Shown: piece by piece, positions 1 to 7,341 of the stretch
How positions within the stretch are numbered: position 1 is the first letter of the stretch
Layout of the letters: each line of letters begins with the position of its first letter
Assembly: GCA_020628815.1 (NCBI GenBank)
Contig: JAHDEN010000016.1
Coordinates: 1-53,410 of the forward strand
DNA length: 53,410 nt
Origin: Chloroflexota bacterium
Lineage (GTDB): Bacteria; Chloroflexota; Anaerolineae; Promineifilales; Promineifilaceae
Reading direction: 5' to 3'
Notes under the pieces: generated by a model
The model's database searches: none
Told to the model about the DNA's origin: nothing
What the model saw: the letters and a program-made list of their open reading frames with translations, nothing else
Program-made: the position numbers and the translations under genes

Positions 1-856
1 TGACGTCGCACATGTCAGCGATTTTCACGCTGTTAAGCAAGCTGTTTTTGATGATCCGTTGATCGTAGCCGGTGAACAGCTCCATCATTTCGGCCGTGTT
101 TTTAAGATAGTAATCTTTATCGCTAAAGGTCATCTTTGGGTTTGCCAAGGTTGATCCGGTTTGGATACACAGCAAAACCTGATGCGGCCCCGCATCTTCT
201 TTAAGGGTGTAGTGGACGTCGTTGGTGGCTAAAAAGTTGTTTTCAAGCCCAAATTTGGGGGCCATGTTGATGAGGTGTTTGTTCACCTCAGTTAGCTCTG
301 GAATCGAATGCTCTTGCAGTTCTAGATAGAAGTTTTCTTTACCGAAAATATCTAGATACTCTCCCATCAGTTTGTCCGCTTCGTCCAACCGGCCGTGCAT
401 CAGCGCCTGTGGAATCTCACCGGCCAAACAGCCGGAAGTTCCGATTAGCCCTTCAGAGAATTGGGCCATAAACGGCCGGTCGATGCGTGGTTTGTAGTAA
501 TACCCTTCTAGCTGGGATGCGGTTGCTAGCTCCAGCATGTTTAAGTAGCCGGTCTGATTTTGCGCCAGCAACAGCATGTGGCAACGATCCCGGTCTAGTT
601 TTGAGTCCCGGTCGTGCATGGTGCGGGCCGCCATGTAGGTTTCAACTCCGATGATCGGCTTCACCCCCGCCTTTTTCGCCGCCTGGTAAAACGGCATGCT
701 CCCGTACATCACCCCGTGGTCGGTAAGTGCAACAGCCTTTTGCCCAAGTTCGGCCGCGCGATTGACCAGATCATCAACCCGACTCAGTCCGTCTAGCAGG
801 GAGTATTCACTGTGGCAGTGGAGGTGGACAAAGTCGTCGTTGTGGTTGTTACACAT
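1..856 (-). CDS. dnaE: DNA polymerase III alpha subunit, N-terminal part (cut by window edge)
   Basis: This is the catalytic subunit of the replicative DNA polymerase, which synthesises DNA at the fork. Only the first ~285 codons are in the window, reading off the left edge. The start ATG at 854-856 opens the protein MCNNHNDDFVHLHCHSEYSL, and HLHCHSEYSLLDG is the classic opening of the PHP domain of DnaE. Further PHP signatures follow: ALTDHGVMYG, PIIGVE and TNDVHYTL. The PHP metal-binding histidines are present, so the domain could be active in metal binding, though its exonuclease activity cannot be judged. The reading frame is open throughout. Codon use and CGGCCG density match the rest of the window, unlike the neighbouring NTPase gene. 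It is transcribed away from that gene's 3' end. Identification is secure. Confidence 0.96.
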   Translation of the reverse strand, partial: MCNNHNDDFVHLHCHSEYSLLDGLSRVDDLVNRAAELGQKAVALTDHGVMYGSMPFYQAAKKAGVKPIIGVETYMAARTMHDRDSKLDRDRCHMLLLAQNQTGYLNMLELATASQLEGYYYKPRIDRPFMAQFSEGLIGTSGCLAGEIPQALMHGRLDEADKLMGEYLDIFGKENFYLELQEHSIPELTEVNKHLINMAPKFGLENNFLATNDVHYTLKEDAGPHQVLLCIQTGSTLANPKMTFSDKDYYLKNTAEMMELFTGYDQRIIKNSLLNSVKIADMCDV

Positions 857-1107
857 GTTGTAAATTTATCCTGAGCCCGTCGAAGGGTGAATCGACGGTG
901 TCGTATGTTTATAGGTCGCTAGCTTGCTAGTTATGCATAGAGACGGCCGATGATCGCTTTTCTTTCAGAAGGGTTGATGCGGGTTTTGTTGTATTGTCCC
1001 GCATAGATGAAGTATACCACAATAACTCTTGTTAAATTTTGAACGCAACAAAATTTTAAGGAATAGAATCTTTAATTATTTATTATTGTGATCACAAAGA
1101 AACCTTC
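857..1107. other. Intergenic spacer with dispersed-repeat core and AT-rich inverted repeat
   Basis: The spacer lies between the dnaE start and the 3' end of the NTPase gene. It holds a TGAGCCCGTCGAAG core (872-885), which belongs to a repeat known from many bacterial genomes. A short word repeat (gctagcttgctag, about 909-921) follows. An inverted repeat, AAATTTTG...CAAAATTT (1034-1041 and 1049-1056), has a 7-nt loop. The last could be a weak terminator for the NTPase gene. I see no gene. Confidence 0.5.
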
Positions 1108-4100
1108 CTAATTTGACTTACTAAGAGAGAATAGATCATCGACACTTTCTGGACACAAACTATCATTTTTAAAATAGATAGCGCACTCTACTGGTTCAAA
1201 TCCCCGCCAAATATTTCTTTTTGCATCAGCAAGTAAATTATTTGTCCACCAAATCCATATGTCCTCACTTTCGTTTTCAAGAATCAATCGATCCCCTTGC
1301 GAGTTAGCAATCCCAGAAAGGCCTTCAGGAGAGTTGTCATGGAGTGTGACAAAACTTTTTGTTTTTAGACTCCAATACTTAACAGTTTTATCGTTGCTAT
1401 AGGTTAATACGTGATCACCAGAGTGATCAAAATTTGCTGAATTTACTGCTTCGGTGTGACCTTTGAGACTTATAAACTCAGGTCCATCCATGTGCCAAAG
1501 TTTTGCAGTTCTATCCCAACTCGCAGTAAGAATTAAGTCTTCGCTTGGGCTAAAAACAGCTGTGTTAACTCCATCACCATGGCCTTCGAATGAAACCAAC
1601 TCATTTCCATTTAAATCCCAAAGCTTTGCAGTGCCATCCCAACTTGCAGTAAGAATCTGCTCTCCACTTGGGCTAAAAACAGCTGTGTTAACTCCATCAC
1701 CATGGCCTTCGAATGAAACCAACTCATTTCCATCTAAGTCCCAAAGCTTTGCAGTGCCATCCCAACTCGCAGTAAGAATCCGCTCTTCCGTTAAGTTAAA
1801 GTCAGCAGAATTAACACTTTTTGAATGCTCATCGAAAGTTGTAATTATCAATCCATCAATATTCCAAAGTTTTGCTGTTCCATCTTGGCTAGCTGTAAGT
1901 ACATAGCTTCCATCTGAGCTAAAAACTGCTGAATTAATTTTACTAGAATGCCCATTAAATGAGATTAATTCTTCCCCATTAATACCCCAAAGTTTAACGG
2001 CTCCATTTTGATATGTGGTAAGTATTTGTGTACCAGACGGATTGAAGAAAGCAGTGTTTACGGCATTAAAATCAGTTCCAAACCCATTTGATTCGTTTCT
2101 ATTAATATCCCAAAGTTCAACGGTTCCATTTTGGTATGTGGTGAGTATATGTGTACCAGACGGGTTAAAGATAGCAGTGTTCACAGCATTGGAATCAACT
2201 CCAAACTCTTTCAATTCGTTTCCATTAATATCCCAAAGCGTTGCTGTGCCATCCAAGCTTGTTGCCAGAATTTTATCTTCATTTTTATTAAGAAATGCTG
2301 ACTTAACCGCACTAGATTGTTCAAATGTTGTTCTGTCAATCAACTGGATTAAAACGTCGTAAAGACCCCTATAAGTATCAGGTTGAAATGACAACTGATA
2401 GGCAGTCAAAGACAACATTAGAGCTAATTCTGGGTTAATACTTTTTTGTAGGTGAGCGTTGGAAACTAGGCCACTTGCTTGTATTGAACTTTTTAGACTT
2501 TGCAATTCATTTTGTGATGCTTGTAAGGTTGCTTCTGACGAAACCAACTGGCTGTTTGATTCTCTCAAATCACTCTCAGACACCTGTAAGGTTGCCTGAG
2601 CTTCAATCAACTGAGCATTGGAGTCTTTTAACTCATTCTCAGAAGCTTCAAGCGTCGTCACGATTACATCCTTAGCATCGTTAGCTTCTTGTAGATTATT
2701 GTTTGATGTCTCAAGTTCAGTCTGGGCTTCAATTAATTCATCATTTAGGGTCTGAGTCTGATTATTTAGTCTCGAAAACGAAACAGCGGCAATAATGGCC
2801 AAAATTGAAACAAAAGCGGCGATGGCAGCTCCCCAACGGACTAAAATTGAACTTCTTTCTGCTCGTTTACTTGCAACAATAAAATCTTGCTCCAGCAGGT
2901 TAACAAACTCTACTAAATTATTTTCATTTGCAACCACTTGAGCCAACTGCCCGCCAGCTAGCAAATAGCCAGAATCTTTACCGTTTTCCTCCCATTCGCG
3001 GGCATTGCTTGCGATCAAATGGTACAGGCGCAACAAATCACGGTTGTTATCAAGCCATTTTCGTAACAGGGGCCACTCACGTAATAATGCTTCATGTGAA
3101 ATTTCTACTCTATTTTCAGCAGTTGTGATCAGTCGTTGGTCTACTAAATTGGCTAAAAGGGTCTGAATCTGCTCAGGTTGCTTATCATCAATTGACAATA
3201 GCCAATCTAAAGGTACACGCCTACGGGTGTCAGCTTGTCCTTCGCCCAAAGTCGCCAAGCGTATAAAAATCTGTTTAATCCGTTCCTGATTTTCTGGCTC
3301 TTTCTGTGAGTTGTAGAATTTATCAGCGGTATTTCTGATTGCCCCTTTGACTCCACCTGCCTCTTGATATCCGCCAACGGTTAGCGTTCTGCCTTTTCTA
3401 TTTTCCCAAGTGGCTAAGAGAGCGTGGGAAAGTAGGGGCAAGGCTCCTGGCTCATCATCAATATCATTCAGAATTGTTTCGACAAGCCCTGCATCAAGCT
3501 CCCACTGCCCAGCAGTTGCTGGCTCCTCAATCGTCTCTTCTAGCTCATCTCGTGACATCGGCCCAATGTTGGCTTGGCTCGTCTCCAACATCGCTCTAAA
3601 CGATTCGTAGGCTAAACAGCGGTGGTAAAAGTCAGCCCGCAAGGTGCATAAAATCAAAATCGGGCATCCGTTTTTCGGCTGGCTGGCCATCATCAAATTT
3701 TCAATAAATGCTTTTCGCTCTTTTTCATCTTGGCAGGCGGTAAATGTTTCTTCAAACTGATCAACCACCAACAGTAGTTTTTGGTCGGTTTTGTTCTCAT
3801 CCAACAAGCGGCGAACATAAAGGCTCAAGCTCCGGCTATCTTTCTTCAAATCATCAATCAGCGTGGTGGTGGCGGTCACACTTTCAGAATCACGGGTTAG
3901 TGAACTGGCTAGCTCTGTCAGCGGGTGAGCTGATGGGGTAATCAGGTGCAAGGGCCACTCTTTTGAACCATTGGGCAGTTCAGTATTTGCCTGCTGTGGC
4001 CGGTTCCCTTGCAGGGTCGGTATCAATCCCGCCCGCACCAGCGATGATTTGCCGCTGCCGGAGGCCCCTACAATCATCAAAAAGTTTAGTTTTTCGTCGT

Positions 4101-4449
4101 TGATCCGTTGGATGAGGGAGGTGATGAGGGCATCCCGGCCGAAGTAGCGGTCTGTGTCGTCTACATCGAAGTAGTTTAGCCCTTGGTAGGGGGGTGTTTC
4201 GTCTGGGTCTAGAGGGGTGTTTTTGATCCATTCTTCTTCAATGAGCTTTTCAAGCTGTTCGAGTTTCCCCTGTTTTATGGCTTTATCGATTAGGGAAACA
4301 ACAAGAGTGGTCAGTTCTGCATTTCCCCCTTGAGTAAGCTGTTCAAAGTTAATCTCGAGATCGTTCGCTAGCCCCCGCAAACTGTTGAGGTCAAATGTTT
4401 GCTCAATCCTTAATCTTAGTTCCCGTGAATGTCTCCCTTGGTCTGTCAT
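1108..4449 (-). CDS. EAD-nSTAND NTPase with TM segment, coiled coil and WD40 repeats
   Basis: This is a 1113-residue STAND-type ATPase, a class of signal-gated switches often used in bacterial conflict and immunity. Seen in order: an all-helical adaptor at about 8-65 (TFDLNSLRGLANDLEINFEQL) resembling effector-associated domains; a P-loop NTPase at about 95-500 with YFGRD, Walker A GASGSGKSSLV (128-138) and Walker B LLLVVDQFEE; a hydrophobic segment near 570-590; a coiled coil of repeated EAQ/ASE/SN units (about 595-690); and at least seven WD40-like repeats of about 41 residues (about 735-1070). Family knowledge: the WD40 part senses, the NTPase oligomerises and the EAD recruits a cognate EAD-bearing partner. 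No enzymatic effector is fused, so a partner is expected in trans. The gene holds only one CGGCCG in 3.3 kb, against about ten expected at the window rate, which suggests transfer. It follows the 436-residue gene on the same strand after 84 bp but has its own candidate promoter. Confidence 0.88.
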   Translation of the reverse strand: MTDQGRHSRELRLRIEQTFDLNSLRGLANDLEINFEQLTQGGNAELTTLVVSLIDKAIKQGKLEQLEKLIEEEWIKNTPLDPDETPPYQGLNYFDVDDTDRYFGRDALITSLIQRINDEKLNFLMIVGASGSGKSSLVRAGLIPTLQGNRPQQANTELPNGSKEWPLHLITPSAHPLTELASSLTRDSESVTATTTLIDDLKKDSRSLSLYVRRLLDENKTDQKLLLVVDQFEETFTACQDEKERKAFIENLMMASQPKNGCPILILCTLRADFYHRCLAYESFRAMLETSQANIGPMSRDELEETIEEPATAGQWELDAGLVETILNDIDDEPGALPLLSHALLATWENRKGRTLTVGGYQEAGGVKGAIRNTADKFYNSQKEPENQERIKQIFIRLATLGEGQADTRRRVPLDWLLSIDDKQPEQIQTLLANLVDQRLITTAENRVEISHEALLREWPLLRKWLDNNRDLLRLYHLIASNAREWEENGKDSGYLLAGGQLAQVVANENNLVEFVNLLEQDFIVASKRAERSSILVRWGAAIAAFVSILAIIAAVSFSRLNNQTQTLNDELIEAQTELETSNNNLQEANDAKDVIVTTLEASENELKDSNAQLIEAQATLQVSESDLRESNSQLVSSEATLQASQNELQSLKSSIQASGLVSNAHLQKSINPELALMLSLTAYQLSFQPDTYRGLYDVLIQLIDRTTFEQSSAVKSAFLNKNEDKILATSLDGTATLWDINGNELKEFGVDSNAVNTAIFNPSGTHILTTYQNGTVELWDINRNESNGFGTDFNAVNTAFFNPSGTQILTTYQNGAVKLWGINGEELISFNGHSSKINSAVFSSDGSYVLTASQDGTAKLWNIDGLIITTFDEHSKSVNSADFNLTEERILTASWDGTAKLWDLDGNELVSFEGHGDGVNTAVFSPSGEQILTASWDGTAKLWDLNGNELVSFEGHGDGVNTAVFSPSEDLILTASWDRTAKLWHMDGPEFISLKGHTEAVNSANFDHSGDHVLTYSNDKTVKYWSLKTKSFVTLHDNSPEGLSGIANSQGDRLILENESEDIWIWWTNNLLADAKRNIWRGFEPVECAIYFKNDSLCPESVDDLFSLSKSN
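1544..1788 (-). repeat. Near-identical tandem 123-bp WD40 repeat units
   Basis: Two adjacent WD40 units are almost identical at the DNA level. The 67 bases from 1544 are repeated without change from 1667, a 123-bp (41-codon) period. Only a few differences occur over the rest of the unit. Such low divergence, including silent positions, indicates recent duplication or gene conversion. A second, more diverged pair lies at about 1990-2200. Confidence 0.85.
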
Positions 4450-4467
4450 TGTTTGATTTTCTTAATT

Positions 4468-4514
4468 CCTAAATATGATGTGGGTATTATATTTAGGATG
4501 TTGGAATTTGGGAA
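4468..4514 (-). promoter_or_regulatory. Candidate sigma70-type promoter with overlapping inverted repeat for the nSTAND gene
   Basis: On the minus strand a perfect -10 TATAAT (4486-4491) lies 17 bp from TTCCCA (4509-4514), which matches 4 of 6 bases of the -35 consensus. A perfect 9-bp inverted repeat, CCTAAATAT...ATATTTAGG (4468-4476 and 4489-4497), overlaps the -10 box. The start codon follows about 30 nt after the predicted transcript start. An operator at a -10 box is a usual repressor arrangement, so autoregulation or repression is plausible. The inverted repeat could instead form an RNA hairpin in the leader. Confidence 0.5.
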
Positions 4515-4533
4515 ATTATCCCCTATGGCTGAA

Positions 4534-5844
4534 TTAATCACTCGGCCACTCTTGAATTAATAAATTGTCCATGTGGTATCGGATAACATTTCCAGCCGTT
4601 CCATCGATTCCAATACTCATACCACCGCTATCATTTAGATGCCGCATTAAATCATTAAAAATAAAAAATGGCTGATTCTCGATACCTACCGTAAATTTGT
4701 CATTCTCTACCTGTAAAAACAGATGATTAACCGCATTCAGATCCGGGTTGTACCCGGGCAAGGGAAAGGATTCAATCAACTCATGCTTAAGCAAACCATC
4801 CTCACCCGGATAGAAGAAATAAAGGGTTGTGTGTCCATTTTGATCAATACAGAGGTTGTAATATCGTCCGTCATCCTGAGTGCGGAACTGAATGTTGAAT
4901 CGGCCGAAATGCCCAACCGTTTGAGGCTGGACAATTGAGGAAAGATAGACAGAAAGACCAAAGTTTTTTAATTCTTTCTCAAGCGGAATATCCGTTCTGT
5001 ACATCCGAAAGTCATTGGCAAATAGTGAATTCAGAACCATATGGCCTGATTCAATCCGAATATCTCCCTGTACAGAATTAGATTCAGTCGTTTGATCCCC
5101 CAAATTCCATCCACGTCTATTGTCATCAAAGCTATCCTTGAATATCACGGGCGGAATCTTATCTTCTAATTCAACCTTACTTGGGTTAGGCACATCTTTT
5201 GTTGGAACAGGCTCGACCTCAAGAGCTGTGGTTGATTCAGGTTTTATGCAATCCTCTATTTGAATAAAATCCTGATTAAGCTGGAGAGCTATTTCCGGCC
5301 GAACTTGCATAAAGCAAAGCACACTACCTTGAAGGTTGCTGTTAACAATCAAGTTTTTAGTATTCCGTTCAATGATCACTCGATTTTTATAATCGGCCGG
5401 ATTTAGAAGTAACTGAATAATAGTGCTATCAGGGATCTCTGTGCCATTGTAGAAATGACCATAGTCTAGAAATGCGCGGCCGTCTTGAGATCCCGTAGCG
5501 GACTCTGAAACCAATGCAAAGTCATGTCTCAACATTGTTCGCACCCCACCAATCGGCATTCCGTTGTAATCCCAAACCATAATTTCTATTAACTTCGAAT
5601 CGGCTGGTAAATTACCAAGGCTTGAAGAGGGGGCTCGATCTGCTTCCGCTACTGGGTCAGGCTGCTGAGAAGTAGTCCCTGAAGTTCCTCCAGCTTCCGC
5701 TTCTCCGGTCATGATTGTGATTAATTTTTGCCCAAGATCGATTGTCCCATTAATTCCTCTGTCTCCAAGAAGATAGAAAAGCAGGGCAATACCAATTAGT
5801 AAAATGATGGGCACCTTTAGCGCATTTGATACAGTTAATACCAC
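4534..5844 (-). CDS. Membrane-anchored protein with C-terminal concanavalin-like (LamG/DUF1080-type) domain
   Basis: I do not recognise this 436-residue protein as a named family. It starts with GTG (MVLTVSNAL). One TM helix follows (about 10-27, PIILLIGIALLFYLLG), then a low-complexity linker rich in E, A, G and T (about 48-75), and a beta-rich segment with IMVWDYNGMPIGGVR (about 85-190) that looks like a carboxypeptidase-regulatory or Ig-like fold. A second linker leads to a C-terminal domain (about 230-432). FKDSFDDNRRGWN, DDGRYYNLCIDQNG, GGMSIGIDGTAGN and YHMDNLLIQE are typical of LamG/DUF1080-like sugar-binding sandwiches. It probably faces outside. It lies 84 bp upstream of the nSTAND NTPase on the same strand and may be transcribed with it, so it could be a sensor or accessory of that system. 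No SD precedes the GTG, so the start is uncertain. Its CGGCCG density (4 copies) is normal. Confidence 0.65.
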   Translation of the reverse strand: MVLTVSNALKVPIILLIGIALLFYLLGDRGINGTIDLGQKLITIMTGEAEAGGTSGTTSQQPDPVAEADRAPSSSLGNLPADSKLIEIMVWDYNGMPIGGVRTMLRHDFALVSESATGSQDGRAFLDYGHFYNGTEIPDSTIIQLLLNPADYKNRVIIERNTKNLIVNSNLQGSVLCFMQVRPEIALQLNQDFIQIEDCIKPESTTALEVEPVPTKDVPNPSKVELEDKIPPVIFKDSFDDNRRGWNLGDQTTESNSVQGDIRIESGHMVLNSLFANDFRMYRTDIPLEKELKNFGLSVYLSSIVQPQTVGHFGRFNIQFRTQDDGRYYNLCIDQNGHTTLYFFYPGEDGLLKHELIESFPLPGYNPDLNAVNHLFLQVENDKFTVGIENQPFFIFNDLMRHLNDSGGMSIGIDGTAGNVIRYHMDNLLIQEWPSD

Positions 5845-6237
5845 AGATATGATGCACCGGTTTGCTTAACAAGCGTTGGAAAAAACCAAGATTAGGCAAA
5901 CTGATATTGTACGTAGAATAGATAGGTGTGGAGTTCTTTCCTTTTAGCTAAAAAACCCCATAGTATTGTCCCAAATTGCCCTGCAGGTTTGTCTCAATAG
6001 GTCACAGATCGAGCCTCTACTCCATCTGCAAATGTGCGACTACATGTAGCTTCCTAAAGTGCTGGCTTCATCACACAGGGTATGCAAGGTTGGGCGATTT
6101 AGAAGAGTTTTAAATCTTTCAATCGCCGTACAGCTAACCCAAACCATTTTCAAACCGAGACGGGATCAGGTTAGCCTTACACGAAAATCTTAACCTGAAA
6201 CCGGCTTCACGACAAATTCACGTCATAAACTGCTAAT
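5845..6237. other. 393-bp spacer without a gene
   Basis: The spacer lies between the glycosyltransferase stop and the start of the 436-residue gene, both on the minus strand. It should hold the promoter of the latter. A 7-bp inverted repeat, CAGGTTA...TAACCTG (6167-6173 and 6191-6197), with no U-tract is the only structure I see. No convincing ORF or RNA gene is present. Confidence 0.5.
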
Positions 6238-7206
6238 TTATTTCGTTATTTGAGATGATTTGGCCCGCTCAAACTCTGACTTCTTTAACCGGTAGAGGGT
6301 TTCTTGGGTCAAGATACGATGCTTACTGGCAATATCCGCCTGAACCCCAACCAAGAAGACCAGCATACCTAAAATCAGCAGGCCGCTCCCGATCGATACC
6401 GATTGAACAAAGCGATTTCGATCATCTAAAAATAGATAGACCCAGAAAAATCGGCCGAGTAAGACTGAGCCTGCTAGCAAAAATGGTGCCGAGATGTAGG
6501 AAAAAGTGCGCAGCGGTTGATAAAAAACGTAGAGGCGTAAAATTGTGGCCGCTTGCGCTTTAATAAAATGCCATAGCCCTTTGGCCAGCCTTGACGGCCG
6601 GGTAGGGCCATTTGCTTGGATGGGAACGCTCTTAATAATCATCCCCTGATTACCCGCTTGGATAATCGTATCAAGCGTATAGCTAAACTCCGTCAAAATA
6701 TTAAGCCGTAGCGCCGCCTCGCGTGAGTAGGCGCGGAAACCGCTGACCGCGTCGTTAATGTCTGTGCCGGTCACCGAGCGAACAACCATATTCCCGGCCG
6801 CCTGGAAGAACTTCTTGATCGGCGAAAAATGGGGAATTGTTTGGACTTGCCTGTCTCCCAAAGCGATATCAGCTTGGCCGGAACGGACTAGCTCAACTAG
6901 CTCAGAAATCGCACTGCCAGGATACTGGTGATCCCCATCGGTATTCACGATGATGTCAGCCCCTTGGCGCAACGCCTCTTCTATCCCAGACTGAAACGCT
7001 TTGGCCAACCCAAAGTTGCGCGGATGTTTAACGATATGATCCACCCCCAACCGATACGCCAAATCTAGCGTGCCGTCGGTGCTCCCGTCGTCGATGATTA
7101 AGGTTTCGATGGTGTCGATCCCTGGAATTGAAGTTGGAATATCCCCCAGCACATCGGCCAAGGTTCCTTCTTCATTAAGACAGGGGACTTGAATAATCAG
7201 TTTCAA
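6238..7206 (-). CDS. Family 2 glycosyltransferase with two C-terminal TM helices
   Basis: This is a 322-residue GT-A glycosyltransferase of the DPM1/polyprenyl-phosphate sugar transferase type. It likely moves a sugar from an NDP-sugar to a lipid carrier at the cytoplasmic face. Seen: the N-terminal VPCLNEEGTLADVL, the nucleotide-binding LIIDDGSTDGT, HPRNFGLAKAFQSGI, the DxD-like NTDGDHQYP, and DAVSGFRAYSREAA, all standard for this subfamily. Two hydrophobic helices follow (about 237-257 and 270-292, ending LLILGMLVFLVGVQADI), as in GtrB-like transferases. The ATG at 7206 fits the family start exactly. Downstream (5') lies a spacer made of gattttagattt-like words. The acceptor and sugar cannot be read from the sequence. 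Confidence 0.9.
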   Translation of the reverse strand: MKLIIQVPCLNEEGTLADVLGDIPTSIPGIDTIETLIIDDGSTDGTLDLAYRLGVDHIVKHPRNFGLAKAFQSGIEEALRQGADIIVNTDGDHQYPGSAISELVELVRSGQADIALGDRQVQTIPHFSPIKKFFQAAGNMVVRSVTGTDINDAVSGFRAYSREAALRLNILTEFSYTLDTIIQAGNQGMIIKSVPIQANGPTRPSRLAKGLWHFIKAQAATILRLYVFYQPLRTFSYISAPFLLAGSVLLGRFFWVYLFLDDRNRFVQSVSIGSGLLILGMLVFLVGVQADIASKHRILTQETLYRLKKSEFERAKSSQITK

Positions 7207-7341
7207 AGGATTTTAGATTTTAGATTTCTGATTTCAGATTTTGGATTGACGATAATTCTCTCATTACGCAGGGAGATTGCTAAAACTCAAAGTAGCTGAC
7301 ATGGCAACCAATCGTAAATCGTGAATCCAAAATCGTAAATA
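7207..7341. repeat. Spacer of degenerate word repeats (gatttta / aatcgtaaatc)
   Basis: The 135-bp spacer is built of short varied words such as gattttagatttctgatttcagatttt and, at its far end, caatcgtaaatcgtgaatccaaaatcgtaaat. The same vocabulary recurs at 10942-11050. It resembles the short tandemly repeated spacers of filamentous cyanobacteria and some Chloroflexota. No gene is present. Confidence 0.6.

Noticed and set aside
1034..1056. AT-rich inverted repeat as strong terminator of the NTPase gene
   Set aside because: The stem is A/T only and no U-run follows on the transcribed strand. It is at best weak.
1463..1906. Open frame on the plus strand opposite the WD40 repeats
   Set aside because: It is a repetitive shadow of the WD40 units with biased composition. 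The minus-strand gene has clear domains over the whole length.
2475..2675. Small ORF opposite the coiled-coil region
   Set aside because: It is an antisense of repeated coiled-coil codons, without SD or domain.
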